DNA of 64,000 nucleotides, taken from the NCBI GenBank assembly GCA_027574665.1, contig CM050648.1, positions 138,942,175 to 139,006,174 on the forward strand, given 5' to 3'. Position 1 is the stretch's first letter. Each line of letters opens with the position of its first letter. The position numbers and the translations under genes were made by a program. This document shows positions 1 to 11,900 of this stretch, piece by piece. The notes beneath the pieces are model-generated. The model saw only the letters and a program-made list of their open reading frames with translations, did no database searches and had not been told where the DNA came from. This stretch comes from Rhynochetos jubatus (Eukaryota; Chordata; Aves; Eurypygiformes; Rhynochetidae).

Positions 1-3000
1 TCAACAGAAAAATAAAACTCAGGACAGAGCATTACTTCCTTTCTCTTACAGCTAGAATAAGAAAACCACATTGGAATGCCTAATAATTTTATACCTAATT
101 TTGTAGATTGAAAATTACTAGCTTGATTGAGAATATCCTAACTGTTTGAATGTTGTTTTAAAAAGCTGCCAGGGAAGCATAAATCTCAGCTCAGAGGGGC
201 CAAAGTGGGGCAGTTTGTGTAGCACTTCTCAAAACTCTAGCAGAAACCGAATTAAATCAGAACTGCTGCAGTTTAAGAGTGTGGGACGGCTGCATCTCCT
301 GTTATTCAAAAGGCTGAAGTCTTTGTGACATCTTTTGGATAAATTCAGTTTGGATGCAGGATACACCCTAGGTGTGCACTTTCGACGATCTAAACATCAT
401 GTGATTATTAACCACAGCTACAGTACTGGCATTTTATGGAGTTCCCAATGGCACAGCTGCCCGAGCAGATACCTACAGATGTCATCACACCAGGGTGTTG
501 CAGGAATAGTACCAAGACGATGTAAAGCCTGCAGCACAGTCATCCAGCTTGTAGGTTCCAAAAATAGGTACAGCTCACTGGAGAGGAGCTGGGCATCAGT
601 ACTTCATAAGTCAACTATAAAGTTCTGTCAAGTTCAAGATCACAATATTGCAGGCCACAGGTGTCATTCACATTAAGATTTCTATTAGATAACATTTAAT
701 CACCACAGGTAATTAATTTTAGCCATCTAAAAATTAAGGGTCTAATCTATGTGGTCATCTCAGCTTCTTCCATAGTCACAGAAACCATCAGACAGAAAAA
801 GTCACCTTCGAGCAGCAACTCGCCCAACCTGCTTTAGACACCAGCGTAAGCATAGGAGTAATGATCATTTGGAACTGCCTGTCTCCCGCCGCTGAACCAA
901 GACAGCCTGGACAACAGCCTGATTATACGCCTAATATTTAGATGAGTGTCATTAGGTGATACAAATCTTAGTCCAAACAAACAAAACCCCACAGTCTACC
1001 AGCTTTTTAGACTTCAGAGTAACTTCAAATACACTGTTTCTCGTCTGCATCAAATACATGTGGTAGACAGCGAACAAAACAGGGACAGCAAGTAAGGGAA
1101 GCTGAAACCAAAAGGCTCTGCCTTTCCAGACCTTTTGAATAACCTACATGCCAGGCACTGAAAGGCAGCTTTTCACTGGGGAATGAAGAAATCTAAATCA
1201 TGCAACACAACAGTTAATATTTGTACTAAATGTTCCCTCTTTAAAGAGCATACCGACAAAATTCGGATACCTTATGATATACCTTATAATAACAGTAGTT
1301 TAACCCTACTGGTATTCAAACTGAAAGACTCAAAAGGAGCATTGGGCAATACCAACACGCAGAGATTACAGCAGGCCCTTACAGAGTAAGGCTATTATGA
1401 CGGAAACCACTTCCGAAATGCAGTTAAATTGCCATGTGATCCCAGCAGCAACTGCAGTCCCAGAGTCTCTTTTTATGGGAAATGATGTCACTTGGAACAT
1501 TGGACAAAGCGTGGAATTTTCTAAATTGACGGTTTCAATGAATACATTGGACAAAATCATCCTCCTGCCTGCAATAACCAAGTGTGCCCAGGTGGTAAAT
1601 ATCTCTTTATTTAGATACGTAGCCTTTTTTAAGAAATACTCTTGGCAAATAACATCTATATAAATACCTTCTTAAAGCTGTAACAGGAAGCAGAGAAAAT
1701 CTTCTAAAAATATTATCTAAAAATATCCCGTGGACCAGCACATCATTTAAAGTATGCTAATAAAAATCTATTGTTCCAAACAATTAAATACGAGTCTTCT
1801 CAATAATTCAGTTACAGTTTATGATGCAATGTTGAAAGAGTTTCACAAAGGTCCTTATTAGTGCCTCCTCGACTGTGGTGCTAATGACTGTAGTGACTAC
1901 AGGTCCCAATCAGCTGTATCCCATCTTGAGCTACAGCTAAAAAGAAAAGGGAGTTGTATGCTGGGAGATGTAGTCTCATCAGCTACAAATACGCATAGTC
2001 GAGGCATCCCTTACACACAGCTGTTTTATCCTAATTAAACGTGATGTTTGAATTTCTTGTAAATATTTATTACCATTGTCAGTACAACAGGCCAGGCAAA
2101 ACTAGCAAACCAAATAGAAATTACACTTTAAGAAAATACTGTGGTAATTTGACTCCATCCAATTTCCCAAGAAAAACATATAAATAGAAAATGACAGCAG
2201 CAAACTCTCTGCTGTCACTACATTCCTGCAGCTTAAAACTAGGGCATCACAAAAAAAAAAAAAAAGCTGGGCCATGTTTTTGTTCACTTTCATTCAAAAA
2301 AGAAAAACCAACAACAACCACCCACACAAAAACACAGCTGTAGGTAACAGCGTCTAAACGAAATCCACAGTCGTATGTAATGCAAAGTGTTCGGAGAGAG
2401 TTACTACAGAGGAGAAGGTGAAAAATTAAATTTATGTTCAAGTGCAGAGGTTAAGTAGCATGGCACTTGCCTGCAGGAACAAGTCTGCATAATCTCTACC
2501 TCGTCTGTATACTGCAGAAGGGGTTTTGTTGTTTTGGGGGGGAGAAGGGATTAAGTTTTTAAATCTGAGCTGCATCAAAATTGTACTAATTATCTTGGGA
2601 TACCAAGAGGAAATTCAAAATAGCGTTGATGAAGATTGCAGGAAGTACTCCATGACCTTCCAAAATCTCCCTGGCATTGTGGAACACGCTACACATACTC
2701 TGCTCCCCCCCTGCCCCCCGTGACATATTGTAAGAACATTTTTCATTTAAATCTCCCTAAAGGTTTGTTTCCACCAACAAATTTTGCCGCATTTCACTAC
2801 AGTTCAAAGGCCTAGAAATAGTTAACACCCCGCTGAGCACCACCTTCAGTATCACGCTAACATTGGGATTAGGGTGAACACTGGGAGATGGGCTCCAAAC
2901 ATACCAGTCAGCAATGGAAACCGGAGATTTTGTAATCAGACAGAAACACCATCAGTTTATCTGTGACGGGGAGGCCCTGTTGTATTTGTTACAGCTTTTT

Positions 3001-3030
3001 TAGCTCTCCCCGGGTAAGGCTTTGCTGGTT
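1..3030. other. Upstream intergenic sequence
   Basis: Moderately AT-rich, with no recognisable gene. A 61-codon minus-strand open segment (418-603) is the only protein-like stretch. An A15 tract sits at 2251-2265. I looked for exons of DHRS7, the upstream neighbour I remember from mammals, and found none. Confidence 0.5.
1861..2007. promoter_or_regulatory. Inverted pair of ZNF143/SBS2-type motifs in a larger imperfect palindrome
   Basis: ACTACAGGTCCCA reads on the + strand at 1896-1908. ACTACATCTCCCAGCATAC reads on the minus strand at 1956-1974. Both fit the ACTACAnnTCCC core bound by ZNF143 (Staf), and the second continues into the CAGCATgC extension of the full site. The flanks are also inverted: CCTCGACT at 1867-1874 and AGTCGAGG at 1997-2004. 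ZNF143 sites usually mark promoters or chromatin-loop anchors. This one is about 2.6 kb upstream of the PPM1A exon. Confidence 0.5.
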
Positions 3031-5350
3031 TTGTAGGTCTGATCCGCGCGAGAGCCCTCAGCGGCCGCCTTCAGCCGCCGGCACACGCTGATCGCTGCCT
3101 CCAGCGGCTCGGGGAGCAGAACCAGCCGTTTGAGGGCTTTCCAGACATTCGGCTTAGGGAAACCTTCACGCACGGCAGTTTGCCCCGATTGCTGTTAACG
3201 ACGGAAACCATGCAAAGCAGACAACCTTCCCGGTTCTTTAGCTAAGTACCCACTTCACCCCTCCCGAGCCCTCTCCAGTGTCTCTGCGGACAATTCCTTC
3301 TTCACAGCCTCACAACTACCACGCACCCCTAATCCTCCCGTTAAAAGCATTCCTTCTCGCATCCACTGCGCCTTCAGAAATCCCCAGCCCTGTGATTTAA
3401 CCCCGGTTTACTGAAATCAGCCGCACTCCCAACCCTCCCCCCCGGTCCCCTCTCTCCCACCACAGCCTCCCTCGAGCATCCTCCCCCCGTCAGACAAACG
3501 GGGCTTGTCCGACGGCCTGTCCTCTGCGTTTGCCGGGGGGGGGGGTCGCTCCCTCAGCACGCTCTCGCCCCTTCTGTCAACAAGCCAGCCTGCATCAAAG
3601 GGTAGTTGAAAATCATGCGATTATTAAGCCCATTATGCGTTCATTACTGGTAATCCGCTGCTTCTGCCAGCCGCTGTGCCTGGCAGGGAAGCCGGCGGGG
3701 CTACCGGGGTGGGGGGGCTGTGGGGGATGTCCCAGCGCGCCGCTGCGGCCGCGCGCCTGCCCGCGGCTTTAGGGACGGGGTGCGGGGCTTTCCCTCCGCC
3801 TGCCCCCGCCGAGCAGCAAGACGAGGAGCAGCTCTCCGCCTCCATCACCCTCTCAAGGAGACGAGACACGTCGCTACGGCTGCTCGGGCCGGAGCCCCGG
3901 CCCCCTACCCACTCCCTCCGCTCGGCTGCCCGAGCGGGAGCCGTGCGGCCGCTGCCGCCTCTCCCCTCAGGAACGGGGCGGCGCCGCGACGCCTTCACCC
4001 ACCCCCACCACCCCCCCGCACCTGAGGCGCGTGCCTCGCCCACGCGCTCCGCGCACGCCCAGTACAGCCCAGCTGGGGGAATGGTGATGTAATACCCCTG
4101 CTCGGCCTGGGCTCCGCCCCCAGCCGTCGCCGTCGCCGCCGCCGCCCCCCCCCCCCCGCCCCCCTTTGCGGCCCCGACATCCGGGGATCCCGCCCTTTCC
4201 GCCATGGGCGGGTTCTTGCCCCGAAAAGCGGCGTTTGTCGCGTTCCGGTGGAGCCGTGTTGGGTTCTGGGGTTTTTATAACAACGGGAGGGGCGGCCGCC
4301 GCGTGCGCACGCGCCGCCGGCGCGCGGAGGAAAAGGGCGAAGCTGGGGGGGGGGGGGAGGGGGAAGGGGAAGCGCGCGCGCGCGCACTCGCTGCCGCCTC
4401 CCCTCCCCTGAGGCACGCGCGCGTTGGCCGTGGCGGGGGAGGGGAAGGGCGGCAGGCTGGGAGGTGCGCGCGGCGGCGCGCCTGCGCAATAGAGGAGGAG
4501 ACGGTAGCGGCGGCGCAGTGCGTGTGTCTGCGCGAGAGGCGGGCGGGGAAGGGGGGGTAGCGGGCGGCGCTCCGCGGCGCGGCACGAGTGGGCGCGGAGC
4601 TCGGGCGGGCGGGAGGGGGCCGGGGGGGCCGGCGGCGAGCGAGGAGGGGGGAGAGGAGCGGAGGCGAGATGAGCGCTGGGCTCCCCCTGGGCAGAGAGCC
4701 GCCCTCGACAGCCGCTGCCTGTGAATGAACTGAGGCGAGGCCGCCAGCCGGGTGCTCCCCCTCCTTCCCCTTCTGCCCCGGCCGGCCCGCCCGCCGCCGG
4801 CCCCACCGCGGACGTCCCCGCCTGCCCCCGGCCTCCCTGCCCCCCACGCACCTTTGGGAGCGGGGCCCTGCCCGCCACAGCCGGCGCCGTCCGCCGCGGC
4901 CGGGGCGGGTAAGTGGCGCTGCGCAGTGCGGGGCCTCCGGCGGGCCGGGCTGAGGGGGCGGCGGCGGGGCTGGGCTGCGCCGGGGCGCTGGAGGGCCGCG
5001 GCCGCGCGCGGCCTGTAAACAAGCGGGGGTGGCCTGCGCGGGGGCTGCGCTCCCTCCCAGCTCCGCGGGAGAGGGGGTGGCGGTGGAGGGGGGGCCCCGT
5101 CCCTCCGGTAGCCCGGGTGAGGAGCGAGGCGCCATCCCCGGCGGGAGCAGCTGGTACCAGGTCGGGGCGGCGAGGAGGGAAATCAGAAGGGGGGGGTGGG
5201 CGGCGCGGGTGCGAGCCTGCTTGGGATGCTGCTGCCGGGAGCACACCTTCCCCCCCCCCGCCCCGGGGCTGAAGGTGGCCTGGCCGCGCAGCCCCTGCAT
5301 TGCAGGCGCCTTGGCAAAAGGGTGGGGGGTGCCACGGCAGCCCCTTGGGG
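3030..5350. promoter_or_regulatory. PPM1A: CpG island and promoter region of PPM1A
   Basis: The DNA changes abruptly from AT-rich to very GC- and CpG-rich here, with many GGGCGG-type GC boxes. A near-consensus NRF1 site (TGCGCACGCGCC, 4304-4315; 11 of 12 positions) lies in the core. The island ends in a non-coding exon with a perfect splice donor, so it is the promoter of the downstream phosphatase gene. There is no convincing TATA box; a TTTATAA string near 4275 is isolated. Broad CpG-island initiation, probably between about 4,400 and 4,700, is inferred. Long open frames on both strands here are by-products of GC richness. Initiation in the opposite direction is possible but not shown. Confidence 0.85.
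4450..4908 (+). other. PPM1A: PPM1A exon 1, 5' untranslated (start approximate)
   Basis: The 3' edge is set by a strong donor (GG then GTAAGTGG, GT at 4909). The next acceptor in the gene is at 20,011, immediately before the initiating exon, so this exon is non-coding. Its 5' edge cannot be read from sequence; 4450 is a guess. It contains a 19-codon upstream frame (ATG at 4669, stop 4726-4728) that overlaps a two-codon upstream frame (ATG 4725, stop 4731-4733), both within the 5' leader if transcription starts upstream of 4669. Confidence 0.6.
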
Positions 5351-8280
5351 CTGGGTATGGGAAAAGAAAAGGAAGAGGAGGGAGAGCAGAGGGATTTGGG
5401 CCTGGCTCAGGTAGCAGCAGCTTTCCTTTTCTTCCCTCCCCCCAGTTCTCTTGCCTTTGCTTGGCCGATTCAGAGTTCATTTAATAATGGCTATAAACAG
5501 CCTCCTCTCCCATCGCCACCCAAACGCTTGGGGCACGGCACTGGGAAAAAAAAAAAACAACTACGCATCTATTTATATAGCACCCCACCCTAGCGAGGGT
5601 CGGAGCATCAAGCACTCCCCAAATAGTGACATTATTATGCAGCGGGCCGTTTTCCCTTGCCAATGCCTTTCTGGCGTTTAAAGTTTGAGAGAGATTTCGC
5701 TGCCTTTGAAAACAATGTGAGCAAAGGTTACGCCGACGATCTGTGATCTGTCATAGTGTGCCTGTTAACTGGGGAGAGCGTTTTCTTCTCTCTACTTTTA
5801 AAAAGTTGTCTGGTGATGTACTGGAAAATTGGGCTTGCATCTTAAATGCCAGAGGTTCTGAGCATAAGTCTAACTTTTTTATTACATTAGCTTGTATTAC
5901 AGTAGATGAAATACAGTTTTAAGACAGGCTGCAGGTTAATAGTTTCAGAAGAATTGCTTTTTGTAGACAGCTCTTCCCTGGGTATGTGTGTTTATTTAGC
6001 AAGGTTAAAATGTTTCAGTGTTGCCGTGTGTATGGCAAAATTTCGTTGTTGCAAAACTAATGTTGAGGTTTGCAGTAATTCATGTGAGGAACTAATGTAT
6101 TTTTGAGTTGTACCTTTTGTCAGCCGAGAAAGTGCTGTCATTCGGATGGCCTGTGTGGTAACATTGAGGTTGAAGGTCCTCTGTCATACAAAGGAATTTT
6201 TTTTTTTTAAGCAGAAAGCAGTTTTAGATCCTGAGAGCAGTAGGTTTTGGAGGTAGGTGATATGTTTTCCTTGGATAGTGATCTTTAACATCAGAGTAAG
6301 TACAGTCACTTTATAAAATAGAAGTTCTAACTCTTGTGATTCTAGGAAATTACTTTCCATATGTGAGCCTGTGCAGCACTTTCCTGAGCCTGCTCATGCA
6401 CTGTTTGAGTGGTTAGGTGGCTGAAGCAGTAGTGAAATTAAAGCAAGACGGCTGCTGTTAACTCAGGACCTTGTGTGAATTGCTAAATGACCGAGAATTG
6501 TGCAAGTTTTACCCACATCTTTTCTCTGATAACTTCCCTTCTGTTACTATTCATAGTTTTTCTATGAATAACATCAGAGACAGGGGATGGGAGGAAAAAA
6601 CACGGCTCGGGGAAGTTTTATGTTTTACTTATCCAATCAATCAAAGTAGCAATCAAAGGAAAGGTATTGAAGGAGAGCAGCTTTGATAGGTGTACCAGCA
6701 TTTTTTCCTGAGGCAGGGACAGCTGCTCCTAAAGTTTTTCTCTTCCCGGTGTTTCTGGGTCTACCTTTTGTATACGAGACTGGGCTAAGAGTAAAAGACC
6801 TGCTGATGCATTGTGCCAGTTGTTAGTGTTTTCCTCACAGACACAGATACCTGATAAAACCCCATGATAAATGTAGCTTGTACTGGAGAGAGCTGGTCTG
6901 TACTCTCACGCTGTTCTGGCATAGCCATGTTTTTCTTGTATACAGACAGGGCCTAGCTCTGGTTTATAGGTTTAGTCCTTTGGTTGGTGGTTGTCTGGTA
7001 AATCTCTCCCCTTGAGGTACAGTAGAAGACTATACCTGTTTCCCAAGTATTTACTTAACTGTCTATAAGTAAGCTTGAGATACTTTTGTTGAAACCGAGG
7101 AGGAGGGATGGAAATGCCAAATGACTGGTGAAGCTTACAGGTCTAAACAAGCAGAACTAACTTGGTGCAATTTGAATTAAAGAAGAATACAAAAAAGGAT
7201 TTTTTTTTTTTCTATAAAATCAAGCTAGTTGCTTCTTATCTGGAGAGCAGCTTATGCAGTGAAGTTGAGTCATTCTTGCTGAGATAGCATTTTAAGAACT
7301 GTCGTTAAAATGCTTAGATATTTAACTCTGGCACAGTGTAATTTGCAAACTTATGTAACTGGTATGTTTTTGAATGCAGCTGTCAATAAGAGATCTTATT
7401 GCACTTTTCCTTTTTAGTAGAAATAGGGAATATAAAGCAGATGATCTCACAAGATGACCTAAATATAACTCATTCAACAATAATGGATTTCTTACTAAAA
7501 TAATGACATTACCCGTGCCTTTAATTTTTGCATATTCAGGTCTGTTCTGATGTAAAAATACTCTTTTTTTAACGTAATTGGCTAAGCGGAACTGCATTGC
7601 AATTAAGTGATTGGATAATGTGGGTTGTGTTATTAAACGAGCAAGTTTTGGAATGGGAAGTACTGTAAAATAATGGTATGCATTTTGTGTTTGCAAATCT
7701 GCAACTCATTTTAAAGACTTGAATAACAGTGTTTGAAATCAAGACAGTAGTGGCTTAGCATGGCGACACCCGAGCCAAACATTTATTCTTACTATTGCAT
7801 GCGGCTCTTTGTAATTTTTGCTCCTCTTTTCTCATAAATTGTACCTCCCTTTGACATTTTATTAAAACATTGGTGTTTCATCCGTAACTGCTTTTAAATG
7901 ATGCCACCTGTAGTCTCATTTGTTCTTTTGAAAATTAAGCTCTTTCTGGATACTACTTTGTTACTGGCTTGTTACTGATCTCTGTAGTTCTAGTCACATG
8001 ATCCACATTTCAGTTAATACTAGGATAAATAAACTTCTGTAAAATTTGAATATGGTTAATTACGGTGCTCTTCATTGAAAGAATGGCAAATTGCAAAGTT
8101 TAAAGTCCCATGTAAACAATATGAAATCCCTGAAAAAACAGAGGTGGTGTTAGGATGTTTAGAAGATCCAGGGAATGTGTATAAAATGTGAGGGGGTTGT
8201 AGCATTTTATATATACTCCATTAGCCAGTGCATAAAAACGTTGTTTTCAGAAGTATTCGCGTATTTCAGCTGTTCTGTGG

Positions 8281-8943
8281 TGTGACTAAAACAACAGCGT
8301 AAAAACTTCCTTCATCTACAGATAGTTTAGCATAGAAATATAGAAGAGCAGACCTTACAGCATTGGTTTAACACCAGTAACACTCAGTGGGATACTACCT
8401 CTGTCCAGGAACAAAAACCAGCCTACTCACTCCCATGGCATCACAGTTGCTTTCTTCTCCTGCCCCTCTTACAATTTCCTTGGTATAAACATTCTTCCTA
8501 GTCATAATGATTTACTCTAGCAATACTAAAACTTAATAAATCCTAAATTGTTCCCTCACAGTCAGACAGCAACAGGAGTAACATAAAGAAGCTACAAGGA
8601 GATAACGCTATCTCTTCTATATTTCTATGCTAAACTCAGCTCTATGTAAACCACATGCTGTTACAGATGTCTGTCAAGTCTCTTGTGTTTTTTTTTTTAA
8701 TTTCAGTTTGTGTTTAAACCAAACAAGCCTTTGTTTTACTGGGTGTTCATCTTTATTTTTTTGTTGTCACGTACCAGTAAAATTAATTAATGGATGTTGC
8801 AGCTTGCTACTGAAATCTACAAAACAGAGTGTGTTTACAAATATGCGAAACAGTTGCTTGGATTTTTTTAACAGCTCTTCTAAAAAGGTGTTTATATGTG
8901 ACTAAAACAACAGCGTAAAAACTTCCTTCATCTACAGATAGTT
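8281..8943. repeat. 47-bp exact direct repeats flanking a segment with 25-bp perfect inverted repeats
   Basis: Positions 8281-8327 and 8897-8943 are identical (47 bp, offset 616). The left copy runs into one arm (8324-8348) of a perfect 25-bp inverted repeat, whose other arm is 8612-8636, enclosing 263 bp. About 260 bp of unique sequence then leads to the second direct copy. No known transposon makes a 47-bp target duplication, so a template-switching duplication or an unusual insertion is more likely. The exact identity suggests a recent event. Confidence 0.75.
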
Positions 8944-11900
8944 CCAATGAAGTACACTTCTTTTGTTTAGCATGTAAACTTTATAGCTGTATGCTAGAAA
9001 AAGAGCATCTAAGAGTCATACAAAGGAAAAACCAAAACTGGCTAATCAGGTTTCAATATTGAAATGTAGAGAAATGCTAGCAGTCTATGCGTAGAGGAGA
9101 AAGTACATTAGCCTCTTTACTGCAAACATCTTGGTTCTCAGTTCAGGTCAGAATATTTTAAAAGATAAAAAGGTCTCTGAAGTCTCTAAGATAATAGTTT
9201 ACAAACCCAAGAAACAAAGTCGAGCGTAACATGACTTGTATTCTGATAGCTGCAGTTTAAATAAAGCAAAGCACTTAAATGTACTTACGCTGATACGCCA
9301 CGTGCAACTGAATTATGTGGGACTACTCAATTGTACGATGCTGCTCTCATGCTTAAATGCCTTGCTGGATTGTGACCTAGAGGGTGAAATGTGCTTTCAT
9401 CTCTGGGTCTCAGCTGTAACTTGGAGGATTTTCTGTATCTGTGCATACAATTCATTTTAACTGCCAACTGTACGTTTGATCTGGAATTGGGAGTCTGTAT
9501 TCTTCTTGACCATATATCATTTGTGCATAAAATTCTGTTGTATTTTTACTTCTGAAATACCCTAAAATGCAATAGCCACGAGAACTGTGTAAACTGTGCA
9601 TAAGTTTTTGTGTTTGAAGATGAGTTTAAGGAATTTTCTGGCTTCTCCGAGTTAAATAAAACCCTATCTTTGGAAAAGGGCGCAGAATGCGGAAATATGT
9701 GGGCAGGCAAGTGGTTAGTTCTGAACTGTAGGAACGTTTATGAAGAAAGAATCAACTTCTATCAGTAAATAAATTTCTGGTTCCCCCAACCAATTATAGT
9801 AAGCGTTTGGACAGACACTTAAAATTCTAGTACTGCTTCTCCCTGTAAAGAACTGTTTGGAGGCTGCAGAATGAGGCCTCGTAAGCGTAGGAAATGCTGA
9901 CATTAGCAGTGCTTATATTTTGAAGAACAGGTGAATTTGTCAATGTCCTCATTCAGTGGCCAGAATAGAGCTGCAATGAACTCAGATTTGGAGTCAGAGC
10001 ACCTTACTGCCTTGTTCATCACAGGCAAATCTGTCAACTCTGCACTGGCAGTGGTAGGAGTGAACTTGGTAATCGGCGTCACCCTCAGAGGAAACCTTTC
10101 TGTCCTGGAAGTTATTGTCTGCATAAAAGGCTAAAAGAATAGGGGGTTTCCCTTGGTTTTTATGTAGTCTTGGTGGGGGGGAAAACTCTTGTAGCAGTCA
10201 TCCTCTATCCTTGTTCTTTTAATGAGACAGGAATGCTGTGGATGTGAGGGCAAAATAGTTTTGTAAATAAAAGCTCTGTGTGTATACAAATGAACAAACT
10301 CTGCCTTTTCCTAAGCTTTGAGGATTTGACTTCCAGGTCTTAATGTGCTTCTGGCATCGTCTTGATGTCATTTCCTTGCAAGCAAAGCCAGGTTACAGCT
10401 GTACATTTCAGAACACTTCCTATTTTATTCCCATTTTCTTCCCATGTGTAGTCATCACATTTTAGGTCTCTTGTATACTGCTTTTTCTATGTCCTCACCA
10501 GAATAGTGGTAAGGTTGCTGAGATTAGAACTTCGCAAGTAGTGTCATGTAAAATGAAGCATCTGAGAGATTCCTTATGTATCTCTGAATTATTTCATAGT
10601 ATAGAGTACATGGCTGAACAGGAAATCTTTGGGCCTTCATACAAATATCTTCTAATCATTGAGCTGAGCATATGCACAGTGGTTGAGTGTTCTCTAAATA
10701 CTTTATTTTTATTTTGCTCTGAAGTAGCGTCTGCATAAACTTTATTTTCACTAGGGTTTTATTCTTCCCTATTGATAAATAAAGACAAACAGACATAAGA
10801 CAAGCCAAACGTGAGACAGATCAGAAATAGGTGGCTGATGCTTATTGCTGAAGATGGGAAGATTTAAGTTTGAAAGCTTCATATAATTATTTGAATTATT
10901 TTGTACAAAGACTGAAAATTGAAGAGGAGATTCCAAGTGTTTGATCTTCTTGAATGTATATAAGACTGTCTTAGATTTTAAGATGTTTGTGGTGAGATCA
11001 TCAGTGAAACAGTATGACAGAAGGATGGTGGGATTCTATAAGATTTCGTACCCATTACCACAGGCCACACTACCGAATTATGTTAACTGTAAAAAAAGTG
11101 ACAGTGTCCTGAACGTCATCACCACAGATGAGAGTGTGAGTAATTTTTCTGCTGTATTTCAGGAATGGCTCAATTAATGCACTTGGTGTTCTATTGTTTT
11201 TTAAGTTATTGTTGTTCAAGCATCCCTTTGTTTTTAGAGTCTCAGGGAATAATCCCATTAGGTCTATTTTCCATGTAGCATCTTTTTCCTAGTTTGTTTT
11301 AACTCTTCAGCTAAAACACTGGCAAAGACAAATTGGCAGTAGCTTGACTTCTGTGGGTTTTGAACAAGCTGAACGGTTCTGATCATTCTAATAAGTCATT
11401 CTGGTCTTTCCACCCAATAACTTCACTTTCCTCTTTTGGGTCGTGGCAAGACAGGTTAGGATTCCAATTCTGTCTTGATTTTTTCTGAATAGATTTAGCT
11501 GGACTTGATAAAAAAGCAAGTTTTGGTTGGTTGATATTTCTTTCTGGCACAGAAATAGCAGAAGAGTGTGGTTCTTCCACTAAAGAAAACATTCCTCTAT
11601 GAATCTGCAACTATTTTTTTAATGTCAGGTATTGTCTGATTGATAATGCTAGCAGTGAACAAAGTTGCTGAGGTTTCAAGCTGTAAATAAGATATAAAAA
11701 AATGAAATTTAAAGAACAATATTTTTAGCTATTACTTGAAGCATTTGGTATGTTCAAATCTGTTAAATTCTTAGACCTCCAGTGGCTTGTAATCAAGGCA
11801 AAATTGTTGATTAGGCCCACAATGTCTAGGAGTGGGGTAATAATCTGTTATGATGGTAGATGACAGTGGCAGGGCACTCTTGGTATTACAAATACTGGAA

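Noticed and set aside
4268..4280. TATA-like string TTTTTATAA in the promoter island
   Set aside because: Isolated in a CpG-island promoter with no initiator at the right distance that I could identify; not reported as a TATA box.
3967..5480. Very long minus-strand open frames (about 425 and 401 codons) across the CpG island
   Set aside because: They are Pro/Arg/Ala/Gly-rich in all frames at once, as expected from GC-rich DNA lacking stop codons. There is no domain or conserved motif, and they overlap the PPM1A exon 1 on the opposite strand.
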